Shown here one piece after another: positions 18,509-26,734 of a stretch of 64,000 nt of DNA. Source of the stretch: Pseudomonas paracarnis (lineage in GTDB: Bacteria; Pseudomonadota; Gammaproteobacteria; Pseudomonadales; Pseudomonadaceae); contig NZ_CAJFCN010000005.1 in the NCBI RefSeq assembly GCF_904063055.1, forward strand, positions 1-64,000, written 5' to 3'. Made by a program: the position numbers and the translations under genes. Within the stretch, counting starts at the first letter, position 1, and the number at the start of each line of letters is the position of its first letter. Below the pieces are notes generated by a model. It made no database searches. It had not been told where the DNA came from and saw only the letters and a list, made by a program, of their open reading frames with translations.

Positions 18509-20584
18509 TCAGAAGCTGTAGGTACCGGTGACCACCAGGCTTCGCGGCTCCCCCGGTTGAATCTGCGCCGCACTGGTCGCCGAGGCGTAGTAGTTTTTGT
18601 CGGCAATATTGTTCAGCGCCGCCCTCACGTCCCACTCTTTCTGACGGAACCCGGCCAGCGCGTCCCAGCGGCCATAACCCGGCAACACCACGGTGTTGAG
18701 GTTGTCGGCATATCGATCACCCACCAGGGTCAAACCGGTTTCCGCGTACCAGCCCATCTGCGGTTTCCAGGTGATGAACAGGCTGGCGTTGCGCTTGGCC
18801 ACGTCGCTGATTCGTTTGCCTTCAAAGCCATTGTTGTCCTTCTCGACCTTGGCGTCCTGCAGGCCCACGCCGCCGCGCACATACCAGTTGTCGACGATCT
18901 TGCCGGTGGCGGTCAGCTCCACGCCGCGTGAGCGTTGCTCGCCAGTGAGCAGCGTAATGGTGCGGTCCAGCGGGTCGCTGGTGCGGCGGTTGTAGAGTTC
19001 CAGTTCGTACACGGCCAGGGTGGTGCTCAGGCGTTCGTCGAACCAGTCGCTCTTCACGCCGATTTCCTTTTGCTTGGTCAGCTCCGGGCTCAGGTCGTTG
19101 GCGTTGCCGGTGGCGTTCGGCGTGATGCCGATCAGGCCGCCGCCGGCTGGTGTGAAGGTCTTGCTCCACGAAGCATAGAACGAGTGGTGTTCCAGGGGCG
19201 TCCACACCAGGCCGACCCGCGGGCTGGTGCTGTGGCTTTTCACGTTCTGTTGGATGTCGAGCAGCTTGTTGGTGGTGTCCACTTCGAAACGGTCGTAACG
19301 CAGCCCGCCCAGCAGTTGCCACTGGTCGTTCAGGCGCAGTTGGTCCTGCACATACAGGGCGCGGCTTTCGACTTCGGTGTGGTTGTTACTCGACAGTCGC
19401 ATGCTCCCGGTGTGGCTCAGGCGGCGATTGGGTTGGTTGAGGTCCAGGCTCGGCACTGTTCTGCCATCCCGAGCGGAGTACAGCTTCGGATCGCGGCGCT
19501 GGCTGCCCAGCTCAATACCGGTGAGCAGGCGGTGTTCCAGGCCAAAGGTGTCGAAACCGCCTTCCAGTTCCAGGTTGTTGAACACGTTGCGGGTGGTCAG
19601 GTCCTGCTGCCAGTGTTGGCGGGTGACGCTGTTGGTTTTCGGGTCATAGCCGGTCTGGTAGGTATTGTCGAAATCACTGTCGAGCTTGAACACGCCGAGG
19701 GTGTGGCGCAGTTGCCAGTCGGCGTTGAGCTCGTAGGCGAGTTTGGAACGCAGGGACTGGGATTTATCGTCGATGTAATCGCCGTGATCAAAGTAAGTGG
19801 TGCTGCGGCTCACATCCGCCGGGCGCCCGTTGACCCCGGGAATGCCACGGTCTGGCGTGCGGTTGTAACGGCTGTATTCGTATTGCACCAGCCAGTTCAG
19901 CTCTGGAGTGAGCTGCCAGCTCATTGACGGCGCGAACAACTGGCGGTTGCCGCTGACGCCATCGCGAAAGCTGTTGTTGTCCTGGTTACCCATGTTCAGG
20001 CGCAGGCTGATGTTATCGGTGGGGTCGGTACTCAGGTCGGCATACAGGCTGCGCAAATCGTTGCTGCCGCCTTGGGCTTCGATACTGGACTTTTGCCCTG
20101 GGGTGGGCATTTTGCTCACCCGGTTGACGATGCCGCCCTGGCCGCCTCGCCCGTAAAGCACCGCAGCCGGCCCCTTGAGTACTTCGATACGCTCGATGTT
20201 ATGCAGGTCGCGCACGTACTGGCTGTCGTCGCGAATGCCATCCAGATAGAAGTCATTGCTGGCGTCGAAACCACGTATGCGCAGGCTGTCGAAGCGTGTA
20301 TCGGCGCCGCTGCTGACGTTGGGGATACCGCTCAACGCCTGGCCCAGCTCGTTGGTGCCATAGGAGCGCAGGCTTTCGGTTTTGACTGAGTCGATCGCCT
20401 GTGGCACATAGCGAACAGCCGTCGCGGTACGTGTCGCGGTGCTGGTCTCCTTGACCCGTGGGTCGTCTTCGTCCGCTTCCACACTGATCGAGGTTTCAGG
20501 CAAGACCGTGGCCGCACCGGCAAAACCGGCAGACAGCAGAACAGAGAGCCCAAGGGAGAGGGGCGTCAGGCGAGGGGCAGGCAT
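18509..20584 (-). CDS. TonB-dependent siderophore receptor (Fiu/PiuA-like)
   Basis: A 691-residue outer-membrane receptor. A signal peptide (LSVLLSAGFAGA) is followed directly by a TonB-box-like segment (ETSISV) and a plug domain (LRIRGFDASNDFYLDGIRDD, VLKGPAAVLYGRGGQGG); the C-terminus is a 22-strand barrel ending in YSF. There is no N-terminal signalling (STN) domain, so it does not control an ECF sigma factor directly. The plug resembles catecholate/xenosiderophore receptors of the Fiu/PiuA group. No siderophore synthesis or PiuC-type gene adjoins it. The ATG at 20584 was chosen because it begins the signal peptide. Confidence 0.9.
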   Translation of the reverse strand: MPAPRLTPLSLGLSVLLSAGFAGAATVLPETSISVEADEDDPRVKETSTATRTATAVRYVPQAIDSVKTESLRSYGTNELGQALSGIPNVSSGADTRFDSLRIRGFDASNDFYLDGIRDDSQYVRDLHNIERIEVLKGPAAVLYGRGGQGGIVNRVSKMPTPGQKSSIEAQGGSNDLRSLYADLSTDPTDNISLRLNMGNQDNNSFRDGVSGNRQLFAPSMSWQLTPELNWLVQYEYSRYNRTPDRGIPGVNGRPADVSRSTTYFDHGDYIDDKSQSLRSKLAYELNADWQLRHTLGVFKLDSDFDNTYQTGYDPKTNSVTRQHWQQDLTTRNVFNNLELEGGFDTFGLEHRLLTGIELGSQRRDPKLYSARDGRTVPSLDLNQPNRRLSHTGSMRLSSNNHTEVESRALYVQDQLRLNDQWQLLGGLRYDRFEVDTTNKLLDIQQNVKSHSTSPRVGLVWTPLEHHSFYASWSKTFTPAGGGLIGITPNATGNANDLSPELTKQKEIGVKSDWFDERLSTTLAVYELELYNRRTSDPLDRTITLLTGEQRSRGVELTATGKIVDNWYVRGGVGLQDAKVEKDNNGFEGKRISDVAKRNASLFITWKPQMGWYAETGLTLVGDRYADNLNTVVLPGYGRWDALAGFRQKEWDVRAALNNIADKNYYASATSAAQIQPGEPRSLVVTGTYSF

Positions 20585-20793
20585 GGGAGCGTATCCAAAT
20601 GACGTGGCAGGAAAATGTGCGCGAATGGTAATGCTTTGCATTTGCGCGTGTTATCTATTCCCTAACGTCCGCTCTGTCGGATTTGTTACTTAATGTGTTT
20701 CGAGGGGGATTCAAGGCGCTTTTCAGGCTTTCATCCCTGCGCCTCCGCTCGCCGCTTAGACGAATATCGCCTAAATACAGACGATTCACGAAA

Positions 20794-20823
20794 TTGACAC
20801 ATAGTTCAACGCCCGCATAGGAT
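20794..20823 (+). promoter_or_regulatory. Sigma-70 promoter of the OprD-family porin gene
   Basis: TTGACA at 20794-20799 and TAGGAT at 20818-20823, with an 18-bp spacer, predict transcription from about 20830. That leaves a leader of about 160 nt before the porin ATG at 20992. The -35 is a perfect match; the -10 has 4 of 6 bases. Confidence 0.6.
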
Positions 20824-20864
20824 TGCGCCCAACGCCTGTGGCTAACCGCCATGACTAATCCAAA

Positions 20865-20910
20865 TAAAAAAAGGCCCGCGGCAGTTCAGTCGTCCGCGGG
20901 CCTTCTTTTT
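20865..20910 (+). terminator. Terminator-like hairpin in the porin leader
   Basis: AAGGCCCGCGG (20871-20881) pairs perfectly with CCGCGGGCCTT (20894-20904), followed by C and TTTTT; an A-run precedes the stem, so it could also work on the minus strand. It lies after the predicted porin promoter and 81 bp before the porin start. With no upstream gene on this strand, it is either an attenuator or the end of a short leader RNA. Confidence 0.75.
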
Positions 20911-20991
20911 GCTGGCAAGGTCGACACCAGAAAAGCAACAGGAGCCTGGTGTCACAGCGCGTACTCAACCCGTAATAAGGAATATAAGAAT

Positions 20992-22308
20992 ATGTTGAAG
21001 CAACGGATGAGTCTGATCGCTCTGGGGATTTTGAGCGCATCGACAGCAATGGCAAACGACCAGGAGCAATCCAAGGGTTTCGTTGAAGACAGCCACCTGA
21101 ACATCGCAGCACGTAACGCCTACATCAGCCGTGACTACAAAAACGGCAAGCAGGACAAAGCTGAATGGGGCCAAGGCTTCATCGGCAAGTTCGAGTCCGG
21201 CTTCACCCAAGGCACCGTGGGTGTGGGTGTGGATGTGATTGGCCAATACGCTATCCGCCTGGACGGTGGTAAAGGTCGCGCTGGCGCCGGCGGTATCGAC
21301 TTCTTCAAGCAGGGCAACGGCACTCTTGATGACAACGGCAAGCCAAACCCAGGCTCGGCACCGCACGACCTGGCCAAAGGCGGCGCTGCCGTTAAGTTCC
21401 GCGTTTCCAACACTGTACTCAAGTACGGTGATCAGTTCCCGGCTGTGCCTGTGCTGCAGTACGACAACTCTCGCCTGTTGTCGGAAACCTACACCGGTAC
21501 TTCGATCGTCTCTAAAGAAATCGCCGGTCTGCAATTGGACGCGGGTCATTTCACTAAAGAAGCGCGCAAGAGCATGGAAGGCACCGACAGCGGCCGCCTG
21601 AAAAGCATCGACTATATCGGTGGTAGCTACAAATTCACCGAGAGCCTGTCGGCTGCCCTTTACGCCTCCGACATGCAGGACGTGTTGAAGAAGCAATACG
21701 TCAACGTCAACTACGTGCTGGCCTTGCCGCAGCAGCAGTCGCTGACGTTTGACTTCAATGGCTACAAGACCAAGCTGGATCGCAGCTTCGCCTTGGAAAA
21801 CCAAAAAGACGCTGACGCGCGCGACAACAAAATCTGGAGCCTGGGCGCCACGTGGGCCGTTGGCCCGCACAGCTTCACCATCGCTCACCAGCGCAGCACC
21901 GGTGACACTGGCTACCTGTACGGCGGCTACCGCAACGCCGGCGGTATCGGCGACGGCGGCAATACCATCTTGCTGGCCAACTCCTACTGGTCCGACTTCA
22001 ACGGCAAGGACGAGCGCTCCTGGCAAGCAGGTTACGGCATCGACTTCGCCACCTTCGGCGTACCGGGCCTGACCTACAACATTGCCTACGTGCGCGGTAC
22101 CAACATCGACGACGGTACCAACCGTGGCGATGGTACCGAGCGTGAAATCTGGAACCAGTTCAAGTACGTGGTACAGAGCGGCCCAGCCAAAGACCTGAGC
22201 CTGCGTGCTCGTGCCTCGTGGTTGCGCGTTTCCAACAACGCCAGCGAGTACAACGTAGGCGGTAACGAAATCCGTCTGTTCGCCGACTACCCGATCAACG
22301 TTTTCTAA
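20992..22308 (+). CDS. oprE: OprD-family outer-membrane porin (OprE-like)
   Basis: A 438-residue OprD-family porin. A signal peptide ends at about AMA (residue 22); the mature N-terminus (GFVEDSHLNIAARNAYISRDYKNG) and the barrel ending in LFADYPINVF are typical. Family members take up basic amino acids or small acids. I favour OprE because of the sequence style and the nearby aguA (adjacent in PAO1, from memory), but members are hard to separate by eye. The ATG at 20992 is preceded by TAAGGAA at a slightly long spacing. A longer in-frame extension to 20851 would run through the hairpin and is rejected. Confidence 0.85.
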   Translation: MLKQRMSLIALGILSASTAMANDQEQSKGFVEDSHLNIAARNAYISRDYKNGKQDKAEWGQGFIGKFESGFTQGTVGVGVDVIGQYAIRLDGGKGRAGAGGIDFFKQGNGTLDDNGKPNPGSAPHDLAKGGAAVKFRVSNTVLKYGDQFPAVPVLQYDNSRLLSETYTGTSIVSKEIAGLQLDAGHFTKEARKSMEGTDSGRLKSIDYIGGSYKFTESLSAALYASDMQDVLKKQYVNVNYVLALPQQQSLTFDFNGYKTKLDRSFALENQKDADARDNKIWSLGATWAVGPHSFTIAHQRSTGDTGYLYGGYRNAGGIGDGGNTILLANSYWSDFNGKDERSWQAGYGIDFATFGVPGLTYNIAYVRGTNIDDGTNRGDGTEREIWNQFKYVVQSGPAKDLSLRARASWLRVSNNASEYNVGGNEIRLFADYPINVF

Positions 22309-22341
22309 TTGATCGAATGTCGTGCCTGATGCCAGGCCATA

Positions 22342-22371
22342 AAAAACCCCGACTGGTTCGGGGTTTTTTTA
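22342..22371 (+). terminator. Rho-independent terminator after the porin gene
   Basis: AAAAAACCCCGA and TCGGGGTTTTTTT form a stem (CCCCGA 22348-22353 with TCGGGG 22359-22364) flanked by A- and T-runs. It can end both the porin transcript and the convergent M48 operon. Confidence 0.9.
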
Positions 22372-22388
22372 TGCCTGGAGGCTGCTAC

Positions 22389-23966
22389 CTAGGCCTTGGC
22401 TGGCGCGAGTTTCTTGCAGTTTTCCTTGCGTGTCGGGTACTGCTCGCACTTGCGCAACACCGTTTGCACCTGCTGCGCATTCTGCAGTTGCTGGTTGGCC
22501 AGCAGCTTTTCGGTAATAAACAGTTCCTCCGAGCCCAGGTTGCGTTCTGCCTTATCGATCATCGCCAGTGCCGATTGCCCGTCACCGCGTTTGAGGTGGT
22601 AGCTGATCATCAAGTCATAGGTGGAAGGCCCGGCCAGGGACCAGTCCTTGATCGCCTGCAACTCTTTCACCGCTTCGCTGTTTTTGCCTTGGGCCAGGCG
22701 CACAGTATAGGCAGTGCGCCGAATGCTCGGCTGGTCTTTTACCGGCGAAGCCAGGGCCTTGCGGATGAAAGCGTCAGCGTCTGGCACCTTGTTTTTCTCC
22801 AGGGCATCAATCGCGAAGTACGCGTCTTTATAGCCCTGCAAAGCCTTCGCGACCTGGGGCGTGCTCTTCATTTTCGCCCAGCTTTGCGGGTTGACCCGGG
22901 CGCGGCGTTCCTGGCGATATTCGCGTTGCAAGTACTGGCGCAGCTCGGTGTCGCGGTCCATGGCCGACATATGTGAGCGGTTGAAATATTGGCTGGTCGC
23001 GGTGAGGCCGGTGGTCAAGCCATCCTTGACCAGCACGTCCAGCTCTTTGGTGAACTGGTTGAGATTGAACTGCTGCAGCGAATCCTGCATGGCATTCTTG
23101 CGCGCGGTGAGGAACCCCGTGAGCAAGGGTTTCTGCTTGCCCTGGAAGTCGTTGAGGCGTTCCAGGCTATGGGTGGCGGCTCGCGGCGCGTAACCGGCGC
23201 GGATCATCAAGTCGGTGCCCAGCAAGTCGGCCTGGTCTTCCTGGCTGCGGCCCCAGGCGGTGCTCCATACCTGATCGGAAAAGGTATTGGCCAGGGCGGT
23301 GTACAGCACGGTATTACCGATGGTCTTCTGGGTGCCGGCCGGGTCTTTACTGAACAGTTTCATCGTACCGGAGCTGCGGTCCACGCCCGTATCGGCAGCC
23401 ATGGTGGCCAAGGCGACCGTGGAGGCCACGGTGGTGAACATGTCTTTCTGCTGCTGGAAAGCGGCCATGCGGTCATGGTGATGCAGCAATACGTGGCTCA
23501 TTTCATGGCCAAGCATCGCGGCGATTTCATCTTCACTGGCGACGTTGTCCAGCATGCCCAGCGGCACGAACAGATTGCCGTAAGGGTCTGCCGACGGCCC
23601 GAAGCCATAGCTGTCGGTGATCTTCACCTGCAGCGGCGGCAACTCCCCCGGCCAGCCTTTGGACAAGCGCGTGACAATGCCCTGCAGGTAGGCTTGCAGC
23701 ATGGGGATATCCACCAGGTTCTGCTGGCGCGCTTCAGCGGCCGGCACCGCACGCCCGTCGTAGCTCAGGCGCTGTTTGCTCTGACGTTGTGGGTCGAGCT
23801 TGTAATACTGGCGTACGTCGCTGTTGTCCACGTAGTGGCCCTGAACCCGGGACTGGGTCGAGGGCCCCACCAGGTTCAGAAATGCCTGGTCTGCGCCTTT
23901 CAAGGTGGCGCAACCACTGAGCACCGAACTGGCCAACAGGCTGGCTGCTACTAGATATCCCTTCAC
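22389..23966 (-). CDS. M48 metalloprotease lipoprotein with TPR-like C-terminus
   Basis: A 525-residue protein with a lipoprotein signal (LLASSVLSGC, lipidated Cys at about residue 18). An M48 peptidase domain has the zinc motif HEMSH in MLGHEMSHVLLHHHDRM, and a downstream QEDQADLLGTDLM segment supplies the Glu ligand. The last ~200 residues are helical and repeat-like, resembling TPRs. This is the BepA/LoiP type of periplasmic envelope protease. The start is GTG at 23966 with AAGGAG 8 nt upstream; the longer frame has no such site. It is the last gene of the CHASE2 operon, 13 bp after the SH3-like gene. Confidence 0.88.
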   Translation of the reverse strand: MKGYLVAASLLASSVLSGCATLKGADQAFLNLVGPSTQSRVQGHYVDNSDVRQYYKLDPQRQSKQRLSYDGRAVPAAEARQQNLVDIPMLQAYLQGIVTRLSKGWPGELPPLQVKITDSYGFGPSADPYGNLFVPLGMLDNVASEDEIAAMLGHEMSHVLLHHHDRMAAFQQQKDMFTTVASTVALATMAADTGVDRSSGTMKLFSKDPAGTQKTIGNTVLYTALANTFSDQVWSTAWGRSQEDQADLLGTDLMIRAGYAPRAATHSLERLNDFQGKQKPLLTGFLTARKNAMQDSLQQFNLNQFTKELDVLVKDGLTTGLTATSQYFNRSHMSAMDRDTELRQYLQREYRQERRARVNPQSWAKMKSTPQVAKALQGYKDAYFAIDALEKNKVPDADAFIRKALASPVKDQPSIRRTAYTVRLAQGKNSEAVKELQAIKDWSLAGPSTYDLMISYHLKRGDGQSALAMIDKAERNLGSEELFITEKLLANQQLQNAQQVQTVLRKCEQYPTRKENCKKLAPAKA

Positions 23967-23979
23967 CGCAACGCTCCTT

Positions 23980-24345
23980 TTATTGATTGCAGCCGGCACC
24001 AAAACCGATGGTGGAGTTGTTGCGGCTGTCCTTGGCCTGGCTTTTGGTCAGGCCCTGGCAGGGCAGGTCCACGACGTTCAGCGGTGGCTCGATGCGCAGG
24101 TCCATGGTGTCCAGCCACACCTTCTGGCCTGCCAGTTCTACCTGCACCAGGTCCAGCGCCTGGTTGTACTGCAACACCGGCAGGGGCTGGGTGGGCGCGT
24201 CCTTTTTCGCCAGCTCACGTTGTTGCTTGCCTTGCTCGTCCAGTACGGTCACCGGGTCGGCGAGGAACGCCTTGATACTGTGGGTTTCTGCCCAGGCGCC
24301 CTGGGTGAAGAGGGCGGCGAGCAAGACGATGAGGCTTCTGTTCAT
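23980..24345 (-). CDS. Small secreted protein, SH3-like
   Basis: A 121-residue protein with a clear signal peptide (MNRSLIVLLAALFTQGAWA). The mature part has one short beta-rich stretch (PVLQYNQALDLVQVELAGQKVWLDTMDLRI) that reads like a bacterial SH3 domain. Two cysteines (DLPCQG and GAGCNQ) near the C-terminus could form a disulfide. It lies between the CHASE2 protein gene (16 bp away) and the M48 protease gene (13 bp away). Function is unknown; a periplasmic adaptor between those two is my inference. Confidence 0.75.
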   Translation of the reverse strand: MNRSLIVLLAALFTQGAWAETHSIKAFLADPVTVLDEQGKQQRELAKKDAPTQPLPVLQYNQALDLVQVELAGQKVWLDTMDLRIEPPLNVVDLPCQGLTKSQAKDSRNNSTIGFGAGCNQ

Positions 24346-24361
24346 CCTTGGTTTCCTTGAG

Positions 24362-25726
24362 TCAGATAGCAGAGCGGTGCACTCGGCGATCGCGGTCGAA
24401 GAAGGCTTCGATCCGCTCGCTGAACAGCACCAACGACAGCAACACAATGCCCAGCACGTTGACCGGGGTGATGTCATTGAGGCTCAGCAACACACTGACC
24501 CCCGCCAACATCGACATCACCAACAGCCACGACGGGCATGGCGAGGTAAAAAACCAGATTTCCTGGCGACGCCACCGGCTCCAGGGGCGATGGCCCGCCA
24601 GGCGACGTGCGTGCAGCGCCTTGAGCACGGCGATCAACGCCAGCAGCCCGAGCTCCAGCAGGTCCAGCCAATTGAACGGCAGGTGGGGGAAATTGGCCGG
24701 TTCATGGTCGTAGTCCATGCCCGTATTGATCAGGTTGTCCAGCGCCATGGCGTGCAGGTAAACGCCGGGGAGTTGGCCGTGCACCGGCGACTCCACCAAG
24801 TCCCCTGTCGAGGCGATATTGGCGCCCACCAACACCAGGCGGTCGCGCAGCAATTCGGCGACCAGTGCCTGGTCGTCGGGGTCGCTGACCTCCAGGTCAC
24901 TGGCCGACAACGTCAGCGTGTACGGGCAGCGCGCCTGGGCCGAGTCATCGAGTTTCCAGAACACCGCCTGGAAGAACTGCGCCACCCCATCCAGCAAAAA
25001 ATGCCGTGCCGGCGCGCAGTGGCGGATATCGGCAATACGCGCCTGCTCGGGTGCCAGCTTTAGCCCCCATTGCACCGCGATGGGCTGGCGCTGAGCAGCG
25101 GTTTGCGCATCCACCGGCGGCGGCTTGCAGTGCTGCGTGGCGCAGAACACCCGGTACAGCGACATGGCAGGGGTTTCCAACAACCCTGCCTGTGTCTTCA
25201 TCGCCAGTGGATATTTGTCATCCACGCCTTCCCACACCACCAGGGCCGGCTGGCTCACCTGCATAAACGGCGCCAGCGTATTCGCCTGGCCCGCCTCTGC
25301 GCGCATCAACCCCGTATTGGCCAGCCACAGCGGGATGCCTTGGCGCTGATAACGCTCAAACACATTCGCCAGCAACTGACTGCCCCGCGCAGGGTCACCG
25401 AACGAGTGGTCGTGGCTATAAAGCAAATCCACAAACACCGCCTGGGGCTTGTACGCCAGCAAGCGCTTGAACAACTTGCTCTGCTCGCCATAAGGCATGG
25501 GCCACGAACTGTTATTGCGCATCAGGTAGGCATCATCAATCAACACCACCGCCACCCGCTGCTGCCCAAGGCTCGGGTAGTGACTGGCAAACATGCGATT
25601 GAGCCACTGCGCCGACGCCTTGTCGCTGGAACTGGCCAGGCCGAAAGGATCAAGAATCGCCAGCAACACGATGATGACCGCCAGCCAATAGCGGCGGTAT
25701 TTGAATAGCGGGGGTTTGGACAACAT
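24362..25726 (-). CDS. CHASE2-domain membrane protein without output domain
   Basis: A 454-residue inner-membrane protein. There is one TM near residues 12-32 and a large periplasmic CHASE2 domain (VAVVLIDDAYL, FVDLLYSHDH, LVLVGANIASTGDLVESPVHGQLPGVYLHA). Three C-terminal TMs follow, after which the protein ends about 15 residues later. In most CHASE2 proteins those three TMs are followed by a cyclase, kinase or GGDEF domain; here nothing follows. The ligand is unknown. It heads the operon with the SH3-like protein and M48 protease. Confidence 0.85.
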   Translation of the reverse strand: MLSKPPLFKYRRYWLAVIIVLLAILDPFGLASSSDKASAQWLNRMFASHYPSLGQQRVAVVLIDDAYLMRNNSSWPMPYGEQSKLFKRLLAYKPQAVFVDLLYSHDHSFGDPARGSQLLANVFERYQRQGIPLWLANTGLMRAEAGQANTLAPFMQVSQPALVVWEGVDDKYPLAMKTQAGLLETPAMSLYRVFCATQHCKPPPVDAQTAAQRQPIAVQWGLKLAPEQARIADIRHCAPARHFLLDGVAQFFQAVFWKLDDSAQARCPYTLTLSASDLEVSDPDDQALVAELLRDRLVLVGANIASTGDLVESPVHGQLPGVYLHAMALDNLINTGMDYDHEPANFPHLPFNWLDLLELGLLALIAVLKALHARRLAGHRPWSRWRRQEIWFFTSPCPSWLLVMSMLAGVSVLLSLNDITPVNVLGIVLLSLVLFSERIEAFFDRDRRVHRSAI

Positions 25727-26061
25727 CCATGTCTCGATAAAAACGCAAGCAAGGCGGGGTTTTTAACGGAGTGGGGAGGGGGTGTCAATTGGAAAAGTGG
25801 CTAAGTGCCATATCGCGATGGGCGCATGGATCGTCATTCGTAAAAAAGCCCGGGCGTGTCCAGGCCGGGGGTTTATTCCGTGGGCTTCGGGCGGCCAGCC
25901 TAGGCACCACATCACTTCGCTATTGCTCAACGTTCCTGGGCTATTCAATCATCACCTCCCTCATCTCCTGGAAATAGGAGTGCGAAAAGGCAGTCTTTGT
26001 ATTTGCAACCCCGGTAGTCGGTTGATTTGTCGATCTCACCGCGATGAGGCTTGCGCTGCAG

Positions 26062-26110
26062 GATGGCAAGGTGTGGACAGGATGGCAAGGTGTGGACAGG
26101 ATGTGGACAT
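26062..26110. repeat. Short tandem repeat, 19-bp unit
   Basis: GATGGCAAGGTGTGGACAG occurs at 26062-26080 and again at 26081-26099, followed by a partial GATGTGGACA. The three TGTGGACA cores are one base from DnaA-box-like sequence. It lies about 50 bp downstream of the tRNA-Thr 3' end. Confidence 0.8.
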
Positions 26111-26119
26111 GCGGAAACA

Positions 26120-26155
26120 ACAAAGCCCCCACATTTCTGTGGAGGCTTTGTTTTG
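26120..26155 (-). terminator. Terminator of tRNA-Thr
   Basis: CAAAGCCCCCACA (26121-26133) pairs with TGTGGAGGCTTTG (26138-26150) with one mismatch and a 4-nt loop. On the minus strand it is followed by TTGTTT, just after the tRNA 3' end. Confidence 0.8.
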
Positions 26156-26157
26156 TA

Positions 26158-26233
<76 letters not shown>

Positions 26234-26734
26234 GTGTTAGGGCGACGATTATAGCGATTGGAAAGGTTCTGTAAACCCCTGAATTCTGACTATTTTTGCA
26301 AAGTCGGAGGTTTCTCGCGATTAGGGCGTTTTCCCCGTGTCTTCACAGGTTGAAGAGCGCGTGCAAAGTACGGGTCCAACTCCATGCAGTAGACGAGATC
26401 GATAGGGTTCAAGCATCCCTTGGACAGACCCCCTCGTAACCTGATGCACAACGGGCTTTACCCCCTGCCAAACGCGCCAAACAGCCCGCACAAAGAGCCC
26501 GTTATGCGTCTGGCGCCAGATGCTTATGCACAATCGGTTGGTAACGGTTGTCCCGAAACAGCCATTTTGTGCAGCAGTTCTCAACACGCTGCAACTGCCT
26601 GTTTTGTGTGCATTTTATTTTGTGAACAAAAAATAACCAGGCCGGCTTTTGGTGTGAAGTGCCTATATCTAGGGCCTCTGCAAACTATTCATCAACAGAG
26701 TTATCCACAAGGCGCTTGTAGGATTTTTTGCCCT
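26234..26734. other. Intergenic region upstream of tRNA-Thr
   Basis: These 501 bp contain no reading frame that I can support. The left part must hold the tRNA-Thr promoter. The right end carries a perfect DnaA box (TTATCCACA, 26701-26709) near the 3' end of the methyltransferase gene. Base composition from about 26590 to 26700 is AT-richer than its surroundings. Confidence 0.5.

Larger units (their letters stand above)
20585..20991. other. Divergent control region between the siderophore receptor and the porin
   Basis: These 407 bp hold the promoters of two divergent outer-membrane protein genes. On the receptor side an AT-rich partly palindromic stretch at about 20623-20646 (AATGGTAATGCTTTGCATT) could be a Fur site but matches the consensus poorly. 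On the porin side a sigma-70 promoter and a long terminator-like hairpin are listed separately. No coding sequence is supported. Confidence 0.7.
25727..26157. other. Intergenic region upstream of the CHASE2 gene
   Basis: These 431 bp hold no convincing gene; a 137-codon frame crossing it runs into tRNA-Thr and is spurious. They contain the promoter region of the CHASE2 operon, a 19-bp tandem repeat at 26062-26099 (listed separately) and the terminator of tRNA-Thr. Confidence 0.6.

Noticed and set aside
20623..20646. Fur box upstream of the TonB-dependent receptor
   Set aside because: The AT-rich stretch has partial symmetry but matches the 19-bp Fur consensus poorly; kept only as a note. A matrix scan would decide.
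20794..20812. Anr/FNR box upstream of the porin (TTGA...TCAA)
   Set aside because: The half-sites TTGA and TCAA are separated by 8 bp, not the 6 bp required, and the segment is better explained as the -35 hexamer TTGACA.
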